Of a stretch of DNA of 5,730 bases, positions 1-5,002 are shown piece after piece (position 1 is the stretch's first letter; the number at the start of each line of letters is the position of its first letter). The notes beneath the pieces are model-generated. The model was not told the DNA's origin, ran no database searches, and worked only from the letters and a program-made list of their open reading frames with translations. Origin of the DNA: Massilia sp. UBA2709. Its GTDB lineage: Bacteria > Pseudomonadota > Gammaproteobacteria > Burkholderiales > Burkholderiaceae_D. Location of the stretch: assembly GCA_002354135.1 (NCBI GenBank), contig DEKZ01000246.1, forward strand, positions 2,733 through 8,462, given 5' to 3'. The translations under genes were made by a program, and so were the position numbers.

Positions 1-106
1 CCTGCCAGTCGATGCGGCCGAGGCCTTCGGTCGCCTCGAGCGCGAACTGTCCGCTCCTGTCGTCCTCCAGCCAGATGCTGGATGGCGTTTCCCATCTGTA
101 TGCCAT
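1..106 (-). CDS. 5' end of an unidentified minus-strand gene (partial)
   Basis: Reading the minus strand from the ATG at 106 gives 35 open codons that run off the left edge, beginning M-A-Y-R-W-E-T-P-S-S and ending near G-R-I-D-W-Q. Third positions are mostly G or C, as in the aminopeptidase gene, which favours real coding over chance. A GGAG lies four bases before the ATG, rather close but usable as a ribosome binding site. The gene is divergent from the aminopeptidase gene, with about 200 bases between them. I do not recognise the protein from this short N-terminus, and no domain or signal peptide is visible. A different reading frame cannot be excluded. Confidence 0.45.
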   Translation of the reverse strand, partial: MAYRWETPSSIWLEDDRSGQFALEATEGLGRIDWQ

Positions 107-136
107 TGCGCTCCGCCGTCGAATGAAATATGCACA

Positions 137-159
137 TCAACCACCTGAAGCGTGGTTTG
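137..159. repeat. Inverted repeat in divergent intergenic region, possible operator
   Basis: AACCAC (139-144) and GTGGTT (152-157) are perfect inverted copies around a 7-base spacer. The outer bases TC and GA extend the match if one base is bulged. The dyad lies between the divergent minus-strand gene and the aminopeptidase gene, about 30 bases upstream of the former. That is a common place for a regulator site, but no regulator gene is present to link to it. Confidence 0.3.
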
Positions 160-253
160 ATTACTGTCTAAATCATAACGCTGCCATAGCCGTGACGGCG
201 CGCCATTCGCCCGGTAGCGCCAGACGGGACCGCAAGCATCAAGATACGGGCTG

Positions 254-285
254 TTGGAGGGAACTTCCGTGCAGAACCGTATAAT
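254..285 (+). promoter_or_regulatory. Possible sigma70 promoter of the aminopeptidase gene
   Basis: A perfect TATAAT lies at 280-285. The nearest -35-like hexamer is TTGGAG at 254-259, but the 20-base spacer is longer than the preferred 17, so the -35 is doubtful. Transcription would start near 292 and leave a leader of only about 14 bases before the ATG at 306. The -10 match in GC-rich DNA and its position are the main support. Confidence 0.4.
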
Positions 286-305
286 GACGGGTCTGAATAC
301 GCCCC

Positions 306-1373
306 ATGACGCACGCCATGATTTCCCCCGCCCTGCCAGCCGACGCCACTTCGCCCGACCTGCCCGCCCATGCCATCGACGCCGCCGCCGCGCACCTGCG
401 CGCCATCCTCGGCATCGCGGTCCAGCACGGCCCCGCGCAGCGGGCGCTGGTGGTGTACGACACGCGCACCGGCCTGGCGCGCGCATTGGTCGAGGCCTAC
501 CGGCGCAACCTGCCGGAGGCCGACTTCATCGACTTCGACAGCGTGACGCCCGAGGAAGTGCTGGCGCGCTTTCGCGGCATGCAGGCGAAGGACCTGGTGG
601 TGCTGGTGCAGTCGACCAACTTTCGGCTGGAGGCCTTCCGCATCCGCGTCGAACTGTTCAAGCTAGGGCTCAAGGTGATCGAGCACGTGCACCTGTCGCG
701 CATGCCGGGGCCGCAGGCCGAGCACTACATCGAGGCCCTGGCCTATGACCCGGATTACTTCCGCGGCGTCGGCCGCGCACTGAAAGCACGCATCGACACC
801 GCGCCCCATGCGCGCGTGGTCGGCGGCGGCGCCGAGCTGGTGTTCGCATCAGGCTTCGAGCCGGCGAAACTGAACATCGGCGACTACAGCGAGATGCACA
901 ACGTCGGCGGCCAGTTCCCGATCGGCGAAGTCTTCACCGAAGCGCTCGACCTGGAGGCGGTGAACGGGCGCGCGCAGATCCACGTGTTCGGCGACACCAG
1001 TTACCGCTCGAACCGCCCCGACACGCCGGTGACCATCGTCATCGAGAAGGGCCGCGTGGTCGGCGCAGAGAACGCGACGCCGGCATTCCAGCAGGTGCTC
1101 GACATCATCCGCGCCGACGAGGGCGAGATCTGGGTGCGCGAACTGGGCTTCGGCATGAACCGCGCCTTCACCCGCGAGCGCCGCGTGGACGACATCGGCA
1201 CCTACGAGCGCATGTGCGGCATCCACCTGTCGCTGGGCGCCAAGCACGGCGTGTACCCGAAGCCGGGCTTCAAGCGCAAGGATGCGCGGTATCACATCGA
1301 CGTGTTCGTGGTGACGGATGCGGTGTATTTGGGCGAGGAACGGGTGTATGCGGATGGGGCGTGGACGGTCTGA
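306..1373 (+). CDS. M29-family-like metallo-aminopeptidase (leucyl aminopeptidase / aminopeptidase T type)
   Basis: This 355-residue protein is complete and near the usual M29 length. The family are cytosolic two-metal exopeptidases that remove N-terminal residues from peptides. The C-terminal half carries the family pattern: G-G-Q-F-P-I-G-E-V-F-T-E at about 201-212 with candidate ligand Glu208, R-E-L-G-F-G-M-N at 278-285 with Glu279, G-I-H-L-S-L-G at 305-311 with His307, Tyr317, and Y-H-I-D-V-F at 329-334, an HxD pair (His330, Asp332). Their order and rough spacing fit the Glu/Glu/His/Tyr/His/Asp set known in the family; the assignment is by pattern only. The N-terminal half is an alpha/beta region without a signal peptide. 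No clear Shine-Dalgarno precedes 306, and the ATG at 318 is an alternative start. Codon use is strongly GC-rich. Substrate specificity cannot be told. The dioxygenase fragment follows 41 bases later on the same strand and may share its transcript. Confidence 0.8.
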   Translation: MTHAMISPALPADATSPDLPAHAIDAAAAHLRAILGIAVQHGPAQRALVVYDTRTGLARALVEAYRRNLPEADFIDFDSVTPEEVLARFRGMQAKDLVVLVQSTNFRLEAFRIRVELFKLGLKVIEHVHLSRMPGPQAEHYIEALAYDPDYFRGVGRALKARIDTAPHARVVGGGAELVFASGFEPAKLNIGDYSEMHNVGGQFPIGEVFTEALDLEAVNGRAQIHVFGDTSYRSNRPDTPVTIVIEKGRVVGAENATPAFQQVLDIIRADEGEIWVRELGFGMNRAFTRERRVDDIGTYERMCGIHLSLGAKHGVYPKPGFKRKDARYHIDVFVVTDAVYLGEERVYADGAWTV

Positions 1374-1414
1374 TCTCGCATACAATTCCTCATCCAATCC
1401 TCACCGCAACCGCC

Positions 1415-1819
1415 ATGCTCACTCCCGAACAACGCGCCCAATACCAGCGCGACGGCTTCATCGTTCTCCCCAATTTCAAGTCTCTTGAAGAAATCGCCGC
1501 GCTGCGCCGCCGCGCCGAGGAGATCGTCGACGCCTTCGACCCGAACGAATCGCGCGCCATCTTCACCACGCGCGACCAGGAGCGCGCCAGCGACGACTGG
1601 TTCCTCGGTTCGGACAACACAGTGCGCTGCTTCTTCGAAGAGGAAGCCTTCGGCCCCGATGGCCAGCTGCGCCAGGCGAAGGCGCTGTCGATCAACAAGA
1701 TCGGCCACGCCATGCACGACCTCGACCCGACCTTCGAGCGCTTCACGCATGACCCGAAGCTGGCCGCCGTCGCGCGCGATCTGGGCCTGGAGAATCCACA
1801 GGTCTGGCAGTCGATGTAG
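1415..1819 (+). pseudogene. PHYHD1-like phytanoyl-CoA dioxygenase, N-terminal fragment truncated by element insertion
   Basis: The fragment encodes 134 residues and then TAG. The family are non-haem Fe(II)/2-oxoglutarate oxygenases, usually near 280-290 residues. Visible family features are Q-R-D-G-F-I-V-L at 11-18, D-W-F-L-G-S at 61-66, S-I-N-K-I-G-H-A-M-H at 92-101, and the end L-G-L-E-N-P-Q-V-W-Q-S-M. In PHYHD1-like proteins this last segment continues Y-I-F-K-Q-P and soon reaches the HxD iron motif. Here the tyrosine codon position reads TAG, and the bases after it do not resume the family in any frame. All iron and 2-oxoglutarate ligands are therefore missing, and the fragment should be inactive. 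The start is the first ATG in agreement with the family N-terminus; the frame is open upstream, but into the aminopeptidase gene. TACAAT at 1381-1386 may be a weak -10 of its own. The lost 3' part should lie beyond the right end of the element. Confidence 0.85.
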
Positions 1820-1860
1820 ATCGTCTGGTGCTATACACCAACCACTGTTAGACTCAACGG
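1805..1860. other. Putative left attachment junction (attL)
   Basis: Host coding agrees with the dioxygenase family through Q-S-M and the first two bases of the next codon (to 1818), then diverges. Serine integrases exchange strands at a 2-base core, so the core most likely lies within about 1809-1818; the exact dinucleotide cannot be fixed without attR or an empty site. On the element side TGGTG (1826-1830) and CACCA (1836-1840) form a 5-base inverted repeat around CTATA, a possible part of the attP-derived half. The integrase ATG is at 1861. Confidence 0.65.
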
Positions 1861-3564
1861 ATGACTACTTCATCCAAGCCCCTTGCGTACTCGTATCGAC
1901 GGTTTTCGCACATCAAACAGCAGGAAGGCCACAGCCTCAAGCGCCAGCTAGACATCGCCGTTGACTATTGCCAGAAGCACAATCTGCAACTAGTCGAGGA
2001 CGCGGAATACTCTTTCCTCGACAAAGCTAGATCGGCCTACCACGGCAAGAATGTTGACGACAATGGAGAACTACGGCGTTTCTACGATCTGGTAGAAGCA
2101 AAGGCCATTCCGAAGGGCAGCTACCTTATCGTAGAGTCACTTGACAGGCTGTCACGACAGGAGCCGAAGAAAGCCCTTCCTCGGTTTCTCGACCTTCTGA
2201 ACGCCGGCATTAACGTTGTTAGCATCAATGACGACCGGGTGTACACAGGGAAGGTTAGCGACCTTGACCTGATCGTTAGCATCATGGAAATGAGTCGGGC
2301 GCACTCGGAAAGCGCTAACAAGTCGAAACGTGTTGGCAAGGCATGGCGCGACAAGCAAGAAGCAGCAGCACAGAGCCGAAAGCCAATGGGCGCTACTAAG
2401 CCCGGCTGGCTTGATCCTGTGTACAAGGACGAGGACAAGGACAACCCGAAGAAGAAGCCGACGCACTACGTTATCAACGAAGAGAAGGCCAAGATCGTTC
2501 GTAGCATCTTCCAGATGACGATTGACGGCTATGGCCGTGAAGTGATCGCCCGTAAGTTAAACGAAGCTGGTCACAAGGCATTCAAGGGCGGCAACTGGGG
2601 CGGATCGTCAGTGGCGCAGATCATTAAGAGTCCGACAGTCATTGGCGTCTACCAGCCCATGACCGGGAAGGGCAGCAAACGCGAACCCGTAGGCCCGGCG
2701 ATCCCTAACTTCTATGAACCGATCATTGATGAAGCTACGTACTATGCTGCGAACGGCGCAATGACAGAGCGATTCCGTGGGCGTGTTACCAAGAATTCGG
2801 ACTGGTACAACGTATGGCAGAAAATCGCCAAGTGCGCGGTATGTGGTGCAGCCTTGCACGTTGCGAGCAAGGGTGTTCGTAAGTACTACCAGTGCCGGGA
2901 AGCCCGCAAGGGCAAGTGCGAAGGTAAGGCCGTACGGCTGGACAAGTCAGAAGTGGTGTTCCGCGAACTACTTGCAAAGGTCAACAGTCTGTCACTGGTA
3001 CAGAGCAACACCCACACCCTGAACGCTCAACTTCAGGAAGTGGAAGGCCGTATCGCCGAGCAGGAAGCAGCACTGCGGGATTACATGGATTCTTTACGTA
3101 AGCGCCAGTCACCGTCGTTACGCCTGCTGGTAGTGGAGTGTGATGACGAGATAGCGAAGCTACAGCAGCAGCGCGCCGAACTTGAGCAGGCGCTAGCCAC
3201 CGACACTATCGACGACAAAGAAGAATTCCTGGCTCGTCTTGACCTTGAGAGCAGCGAGGGACGCGCACGGGCTAACGGTCTGTTGAAGCGGCTAAAAATC
3301 CTTGTGTACTTCGACCCGGCACAGCACCGCTACCGCATCGAGCAAGACGGTGTACGCATCTTTGATGTTATCGACCGACCAACGCAAGAACCGATGTTCT
3401 ACCCTGCGACACCCGCCCTTGCTACAACGATCCAAAAGCAAGACGGTACGTTCACACCACGACTGAACGACGATGACACGTACGAAGAAGACCACGACGA
3501 CATCCATGACGTAGGCGTGATCGACAGCGACGACGACAGCGAACAACTTCTGACAACTGCTTAA
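1861..3564 (+). CDS. Large serine recombinase (site-specific integrase)
   Basis: This 567-residue protein is of normal length for a large serine integrase. The resolvase-type catalytic domain covers about 8-155: Y-R-R-F-S with presumed nucleophile Ser16, G-H-S-L-K-R-Q at 23-29, and S-L-D-R-L-S-R at 93-99. The recombinase DNA-binding domain spans about 170-305 and includes a helix-turn-helix segment at 226-257. A zinc ribbon follows, with Cys325, Cys328, Cys345 and Cys353 (CX2C, then CX7C). A coiled coil is predicted at about 383-447, the part that in this family controls synapsis and direction. The tail from about 536 is very acidic. It likely integrated the element into the adjoining dioxygenase gene. 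An in-frame stop at 1849 makes the ATG at 1861 the first possible start, and later starts would lose Ser16. No Shine-Dalgarno is visible, so translation may be leaderless or weak. Confidence 0.95.
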   Translation: MTTSSKPLAYSYRRFSHIKQQEGHSLKRQLDIAVDYCQKHNLQLVEDAEYSFLDKARSAYHGKNVDDNGELRRFYDLVEAKAIPKGSYLIVESLDRLSRQEPKKALPRFLDLLNAGINVVSINDDRVYTGKVSDLDLIVSIMEMSRAHSESANKSKRVGKAWRDKQEAAAQSRKPMGATKPGWLDPVYKDEDKDNPKKKPTHYVINEEKAKIVRSIFQMTIDGYGREVIARKLNEAGHKAFKGGNWGGSSVAQIIKSPTVIGVYQPMTGKGSKREPVGPAIPNFYEPIIDEATYYAANGAMTERFRGRVTKNSDWYNVWQKIAKCAVCGAALHVASKGVRKYYQCREARKGKCEGKAVRLDKSEVVFRELLAKVNSLSLVQSNTHTLNAQLQEVEGRIAEQEAALRDYMDSLRKRQSPSLRLLVVECDDEIAKLQQQRAELEQALATDTIDDKEEFLARLDLESSEGRARANGLLKRLKILVYFDPAQHRYRIEQDGVRIFDVIDRPTQEPMFYPATPALATTIQKQDGTFTPRLNDDDTYEEDHDDIHDVGVIDSDDDSEQLLTTA

Positions 3565-3645
3565 CCGACCTACACAGAACGCCCAGTTTGTTAAGAAAAT
3601 CCCCGCGTTCATCTTCTTATACACACAGAAATTGCACGAAAGTCA

Positions 3646-3686
3646 GGCCCGGCATAACCCATGAACGGGGCATGTCGGGCCGTTTT
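3646..3686 (+). terminator. Rho-independent terminator after the integrase gene
   Basis: A 10-base stem pairs 3646-3655 (GGCCCGGCAT) with 3672-3681 (ATGTCGGGCC), with one G-T wobble. CCC at 3658-3660 can pair further with GGG at 3668-3670. After one G comes TTTT (3683-3686). It lies about 80 bases after the integrase stop and separates that gene from the next promoter. The downstream T run is short, but the stem is strong. Confidence 0.8.
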
Positions 3687-3704
3687 GTATGGAACATTCA
3701 CTTC

Positions 3705-3768
3705 GTTGAACTAAGTTGAAGAAAGTGCTTGACAAGTTAAGGTTTTCATGATCTAGAAATTTGACAAG
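3705..3768. repeat. Short direct repeats upstream of the strong promoter, possible operator
   Basis: GTTGAA occurs at 3705-3710 and 3715-3720, exactly 10 bases apart. TTGACAAG occurs at 3729-3736 and 3761-3768, 32 bases apart, about three helical turns. The second copy includes the promoter -35 hexamer. A protein bound at these sites would lie on one face of the DNA and could control the promoter. The first TTGACA has only a poor -10 (TCTAGA, 3752-3757), so a second promoter there is doubtful. Confidence 0.35.
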
Positions 3769-3789
3769 CATGCGACCTGATGCTATAAT
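3761..3789 (+). promoter_or_regulatory. Consensus sigma70 promoter with extended -10
   Basis: TTGACA (3761-3766), a spacer of exactly 17 bases, and TATAAT (3784-3789) preceded by TG at 3781-3782. All twelve core positions match consensus and an extended -10 is added. Transcription should start near 3796 and serve the genes at 3911 and 4143. So strong a promoter in a mobile element suggests that a repressor controls it or that the product is needed in large amounts. Confidence 0.9.
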
Positions 3790-3868
3790 TGTTCTTAGTT
3801 GCAATGTCAAGAGCGGCGTGATTCATCTGCCCGCGAAGCAGCAAATAAACAACACTTAACAAACCTAC

Positions 3869-3885
3869 GATAACAACCTGTTATC
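3869..3885 (+). promoter_or_regulatory. Leader hairpin before the small helix-turn-helix gene
   Basis: GATAAC (3869-3874) and GTTATC (3880-3885) are perfect inverted copies around a 5-base loop. They lie in the roughly 114-base leader, 13 bases before the strong Shine-Dalgarno CGGAGG (3898-3903). It could be an mRNA hairpin that tunes translation or a dyad bound by a protein, perhaps the small protein itself. No known riboswitch is recognised. Confidence 0.35.
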
Positions 3886-3910
3886 CGTTCACTTATACGG
3901 AGGATTTCCT

Positions 3911-4123
3911 ATGGGCAATCAACAAGCAAAACCTGCGTTCGGTCAGCGTAAGCGGTCGAATGATTACTACTTAGCAACTCGTGCGTACATCGAATCGCTA
4001 CGAGCCACCACCACCTTGCGTGACATCGCATCCATGATGAATCGAATGGGCTGGACGAGTCCCGCTGGCAAGCCTTGGGTAAAACAAACCGTTGCGAATT
4101 TCGTTCGCAGCAAAAACATTTAA
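3911..4123 (+). CDS. Small helix-turn-helix protein, candidate element regulator or directionality factor
   Basis: The product has 70 residues. The first 18 are basic and probably disordered; the rest is a compact predicted helix-turn-helix at about 36-67. Residues 38-67 match integrase residues 228-257 without a gap: Ile-Ala at 39-40, Asn44, Gly47, Gly53, Trp56, Val-Ala at 61-62 and Ser67 are identical. This pattern is common in the DNA-binding part of serine recombinases and in small phage proteins, so a DNA-binding role is likely. No catalytic residues are present. CGGAGG lies 7 bases before the ATG, and a consensus promoter drives the gene. Possible roles are a repressor of its own promoter or a recombination directionality factor working with the integrase; neither is shown. 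The next gene starts 19 bases after its stop. Confidence 0.8.
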   Translation: MGNQQAKPAFGQRKRSNDYYLATRAYIESLRATTTLRDIASMMNRMGWTSPAGKPWVKQTVANFVRSKNI

Positions 4124-4142
4124 TACACGAAGGGACAAGACA

Positions 4143-4571
4143 ATGACAAAGACTACAACTCAAGCCGCGCCAGTAGAAGCGCAGATCGACGTACGCCCGG
4201 ACGCAATCACGATTATTGACCGTAACGAAGTAGCGTTCTGCGCTGCAATGGCACTCATTCGCACCGGATGGGAGATTTCGCACCGCTATCCGCCTAAATA
4301 CTTCGAACATTCGGGGCAAACCACGATTATGCTTGTTCGCTCCAAGCCTACGCTAGAGGTAAATACACTGGCTATCGAGCTTGCGAACAAAGCAGAGGCA
4401 CTAGCAGCAGAGAAGCACCGTGCAGCCTATGAGCGCGACGTTGCACTAGCCGCAGAAAAGATTGTCACCGACGCGAAGAAGGCAGCAGCACAGGCCGAGC
4501 TAGCGGCAAAGATCGAAGCCCAGCGCCAAGCACTGCAAGCACTGGAAGCTGCCGCCAAGGCCACAGAGTAA
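4143..4571 (+). CDS. Unknown 142-residue protein with Ala/Glu/Lys-rich C-terminal coiled coil
   Basis: I do not recognise this protein. Residues 1-72 look like a small mixed alpha/beta domain, with R-T-G-W-E-I-S-H-R-Y-P-P near 40-51 and a beta-like T-I-M-L-V near 61-65. Residues from about 73 to 140 form one long helix rich in Ala, Glu and Lys, probably a coiled coil, in which A-L-A-A-E-K occurs twice (86-91 and 101-106). No membrane segment, signal peptide or catalytic motif is visible. The ATG at 4143 is chosen because AAGGGA lies 7 bases before it; an open frame extends 17 codons upstream but overlaps the previous gene. It shares that gene's promoter. An accessory role such as DNA or replication-protein binding is conceivable but unsupported. 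Reality of the gene is well supported by its start signal and codon use. Confidence 0.75.
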   Translation: MTKTTTQAAPVEAQIDVRPDAITIIDRNEVAFCAAMALIRTGWEISHRYPPKYFEHSGQTTIMLVRSKPTLEVNTLAIELANKAEALAAEKHRAAYERDVALAAEKIVTDAKKAAAQAELAAKIEAQRQALQALEAAAKATE

Positions 4572-4677
4572 GCCATCACAGCAACTAGAATCGATTTGGA
4601 AGGCCGTAGAGGGCCATAGGAGAGCCGCAAACGCATCGCTAGGGGGTGAGCCTACCCAAGCCCTGAAAAGCGCCCTG

Positions 4678-4697
4678 AGAGCGCTCTAGAGCGTTTT
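4678..4697 (+). repeat. Overlapping palindromes followed by TTTT, possible weak terminator
   Basis: AGAGCGCTCT (4678-4687) and CGCTCTAGAGCG (4682-4693) are perfect overlapping palindromes, and TTTT follows at 4694-4697. As RNA, CGCT and AGCG can pair around a CUAG loop before the U run. It lies about 110 bases after the coiled-coil gene and could end its transcript, but the stem is short. A protein-binding palindrome is an alternative. Confidence 0.35.
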
Positions 4698-4860
4698 AAG
4701 CGGTTCATATCGAAAGCCCTTCTACGATACGCCGACTGCACCTAACCAGGCAACAGGATTTACGTATTAGAACGGTTTTCAGAAGTCCCGAAAGTGGGCC
4801 ATCCTCATAGGTAGATGTTGCCCCCAGAACAGACAACGCTCCGGGCTGTCAGAGCAGTAA

Positions 4861-4897
4861 CCTAGTAGTACAACTTAGTAATACACCTAGTGATACC
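4861..4897 (+). repeat. Three tandem 12-base iteron-like repeats
   Basis: CCTAGTAGTACA (4861-4872), CTTAGTAATACA (4874-4885) and CCTAGTGATACC (4886-4897) share the consensus C-Y-T-A-G-T-R-R-T-A-C-M with periods of 13 and 12 bases. They end 105 bases before the replication gene. Tandem repeats near one helical turn are typical binding sites for replication initiators. With three imperfect copies, this is suggestive only. Confidence 0.5.
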
Positions 4898-4942
4898 AAC
4901 AGTAAGCCCTAGCGGAAGCCTAAGGCAACCCAGTACAACAAC

Positions 4943-4968
4943 CTCTCCCCCACCTTGAAAGGGGAGAG
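4943..4968. repeat. Perfect 8-base stem hairpin upstream of rep, candidate origin hairpin
   Basis: CTCTCCCC (4943-4950) and GGGGAGAG (4961-4968) pair perfectly around the 10-base loop CACCTTGAAA. No T run follows on the plus strand, so a terminator is unlikely. HUH initiators often nick in or beside such a hairpin, and this one sits 34 bases before the rep start. It could instead regulate rep translation. Confidence 0.45.
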
Positions 4969-5002
4969 CCTAGCAATACAGCTATTGAAGGGAGTCCATG
5001 AA

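Larger units (their letters stand above)
4572..5002. other. Gene-free region with origin-like repeats and hairpins
   Basis: Stop codons are frequent here and no open frame with a plausible ribosome binding site is seen on either strand. The stretch holds overlapping palindromes (4678-4693), three tandem 12-base repeats (4861-4897), the word CAGTAA at 4855 and 4900, the short palindrome GCCTAAGGC (4918-4926), and a hairpin (4943-4968). Its place directly before the replication gene makes it the best candidate for a replication origin. It may also include the rep promoter, although no good -35/-10 pair is visible, or an uncharacterised structured RNA. Confidence 0.5.

Noticed and set aside
849..1397. 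Long minus-strand open frame of 182 codons inside the aminopeptidase gene
   Set aside because: It is a mirror of GC-rich coding on the plus strand, with a low-complexity product rich in His, Ala, Val and Arg and no recognisable domain.
1214..1414. Upstream extension of the dioxygenase fragment to an ATG at 1214
   Set aside because: The added codons are a shifted reading of the aminopeptidase 3' end. Family similarity starts at the ATG at 1415.
1817..1819. Simple nonsense mutation in the dioxygenase gene
   Set aside because: Sequence after the TAG does not continue the family in any frame, and an integrase gene begins within 45 bases, so insertion explains it better.
1805..1860. Integration at a tRNA gene
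   Set aside because: No tRNA cloverleaf is visible at the junction; the left flank is protein-coding.
1861..3564. Small resolvase/invertase or IS607-type transposase
   Set aside because: The protein is 567 residues long, with recombinase domain, zinc ribbon and coiled coil, which is the large serine integrase layout; no partner transposase gene is present.
4427..4636. Minus-strand open frame with an Ala/Ser-rich product resembling a membrane segment
   Set aside because: It is the antisense reading of the Ala/Glu/Lys-rich coiled-coil codons and has no convincing start signal.
4955..5002. TTG at 4955 as start of the replication gene
   Set aside because: It lies in the hairpin loop without a ribosome binding site, while the ATG at 5003 has a well-spaced AAGGGAG.
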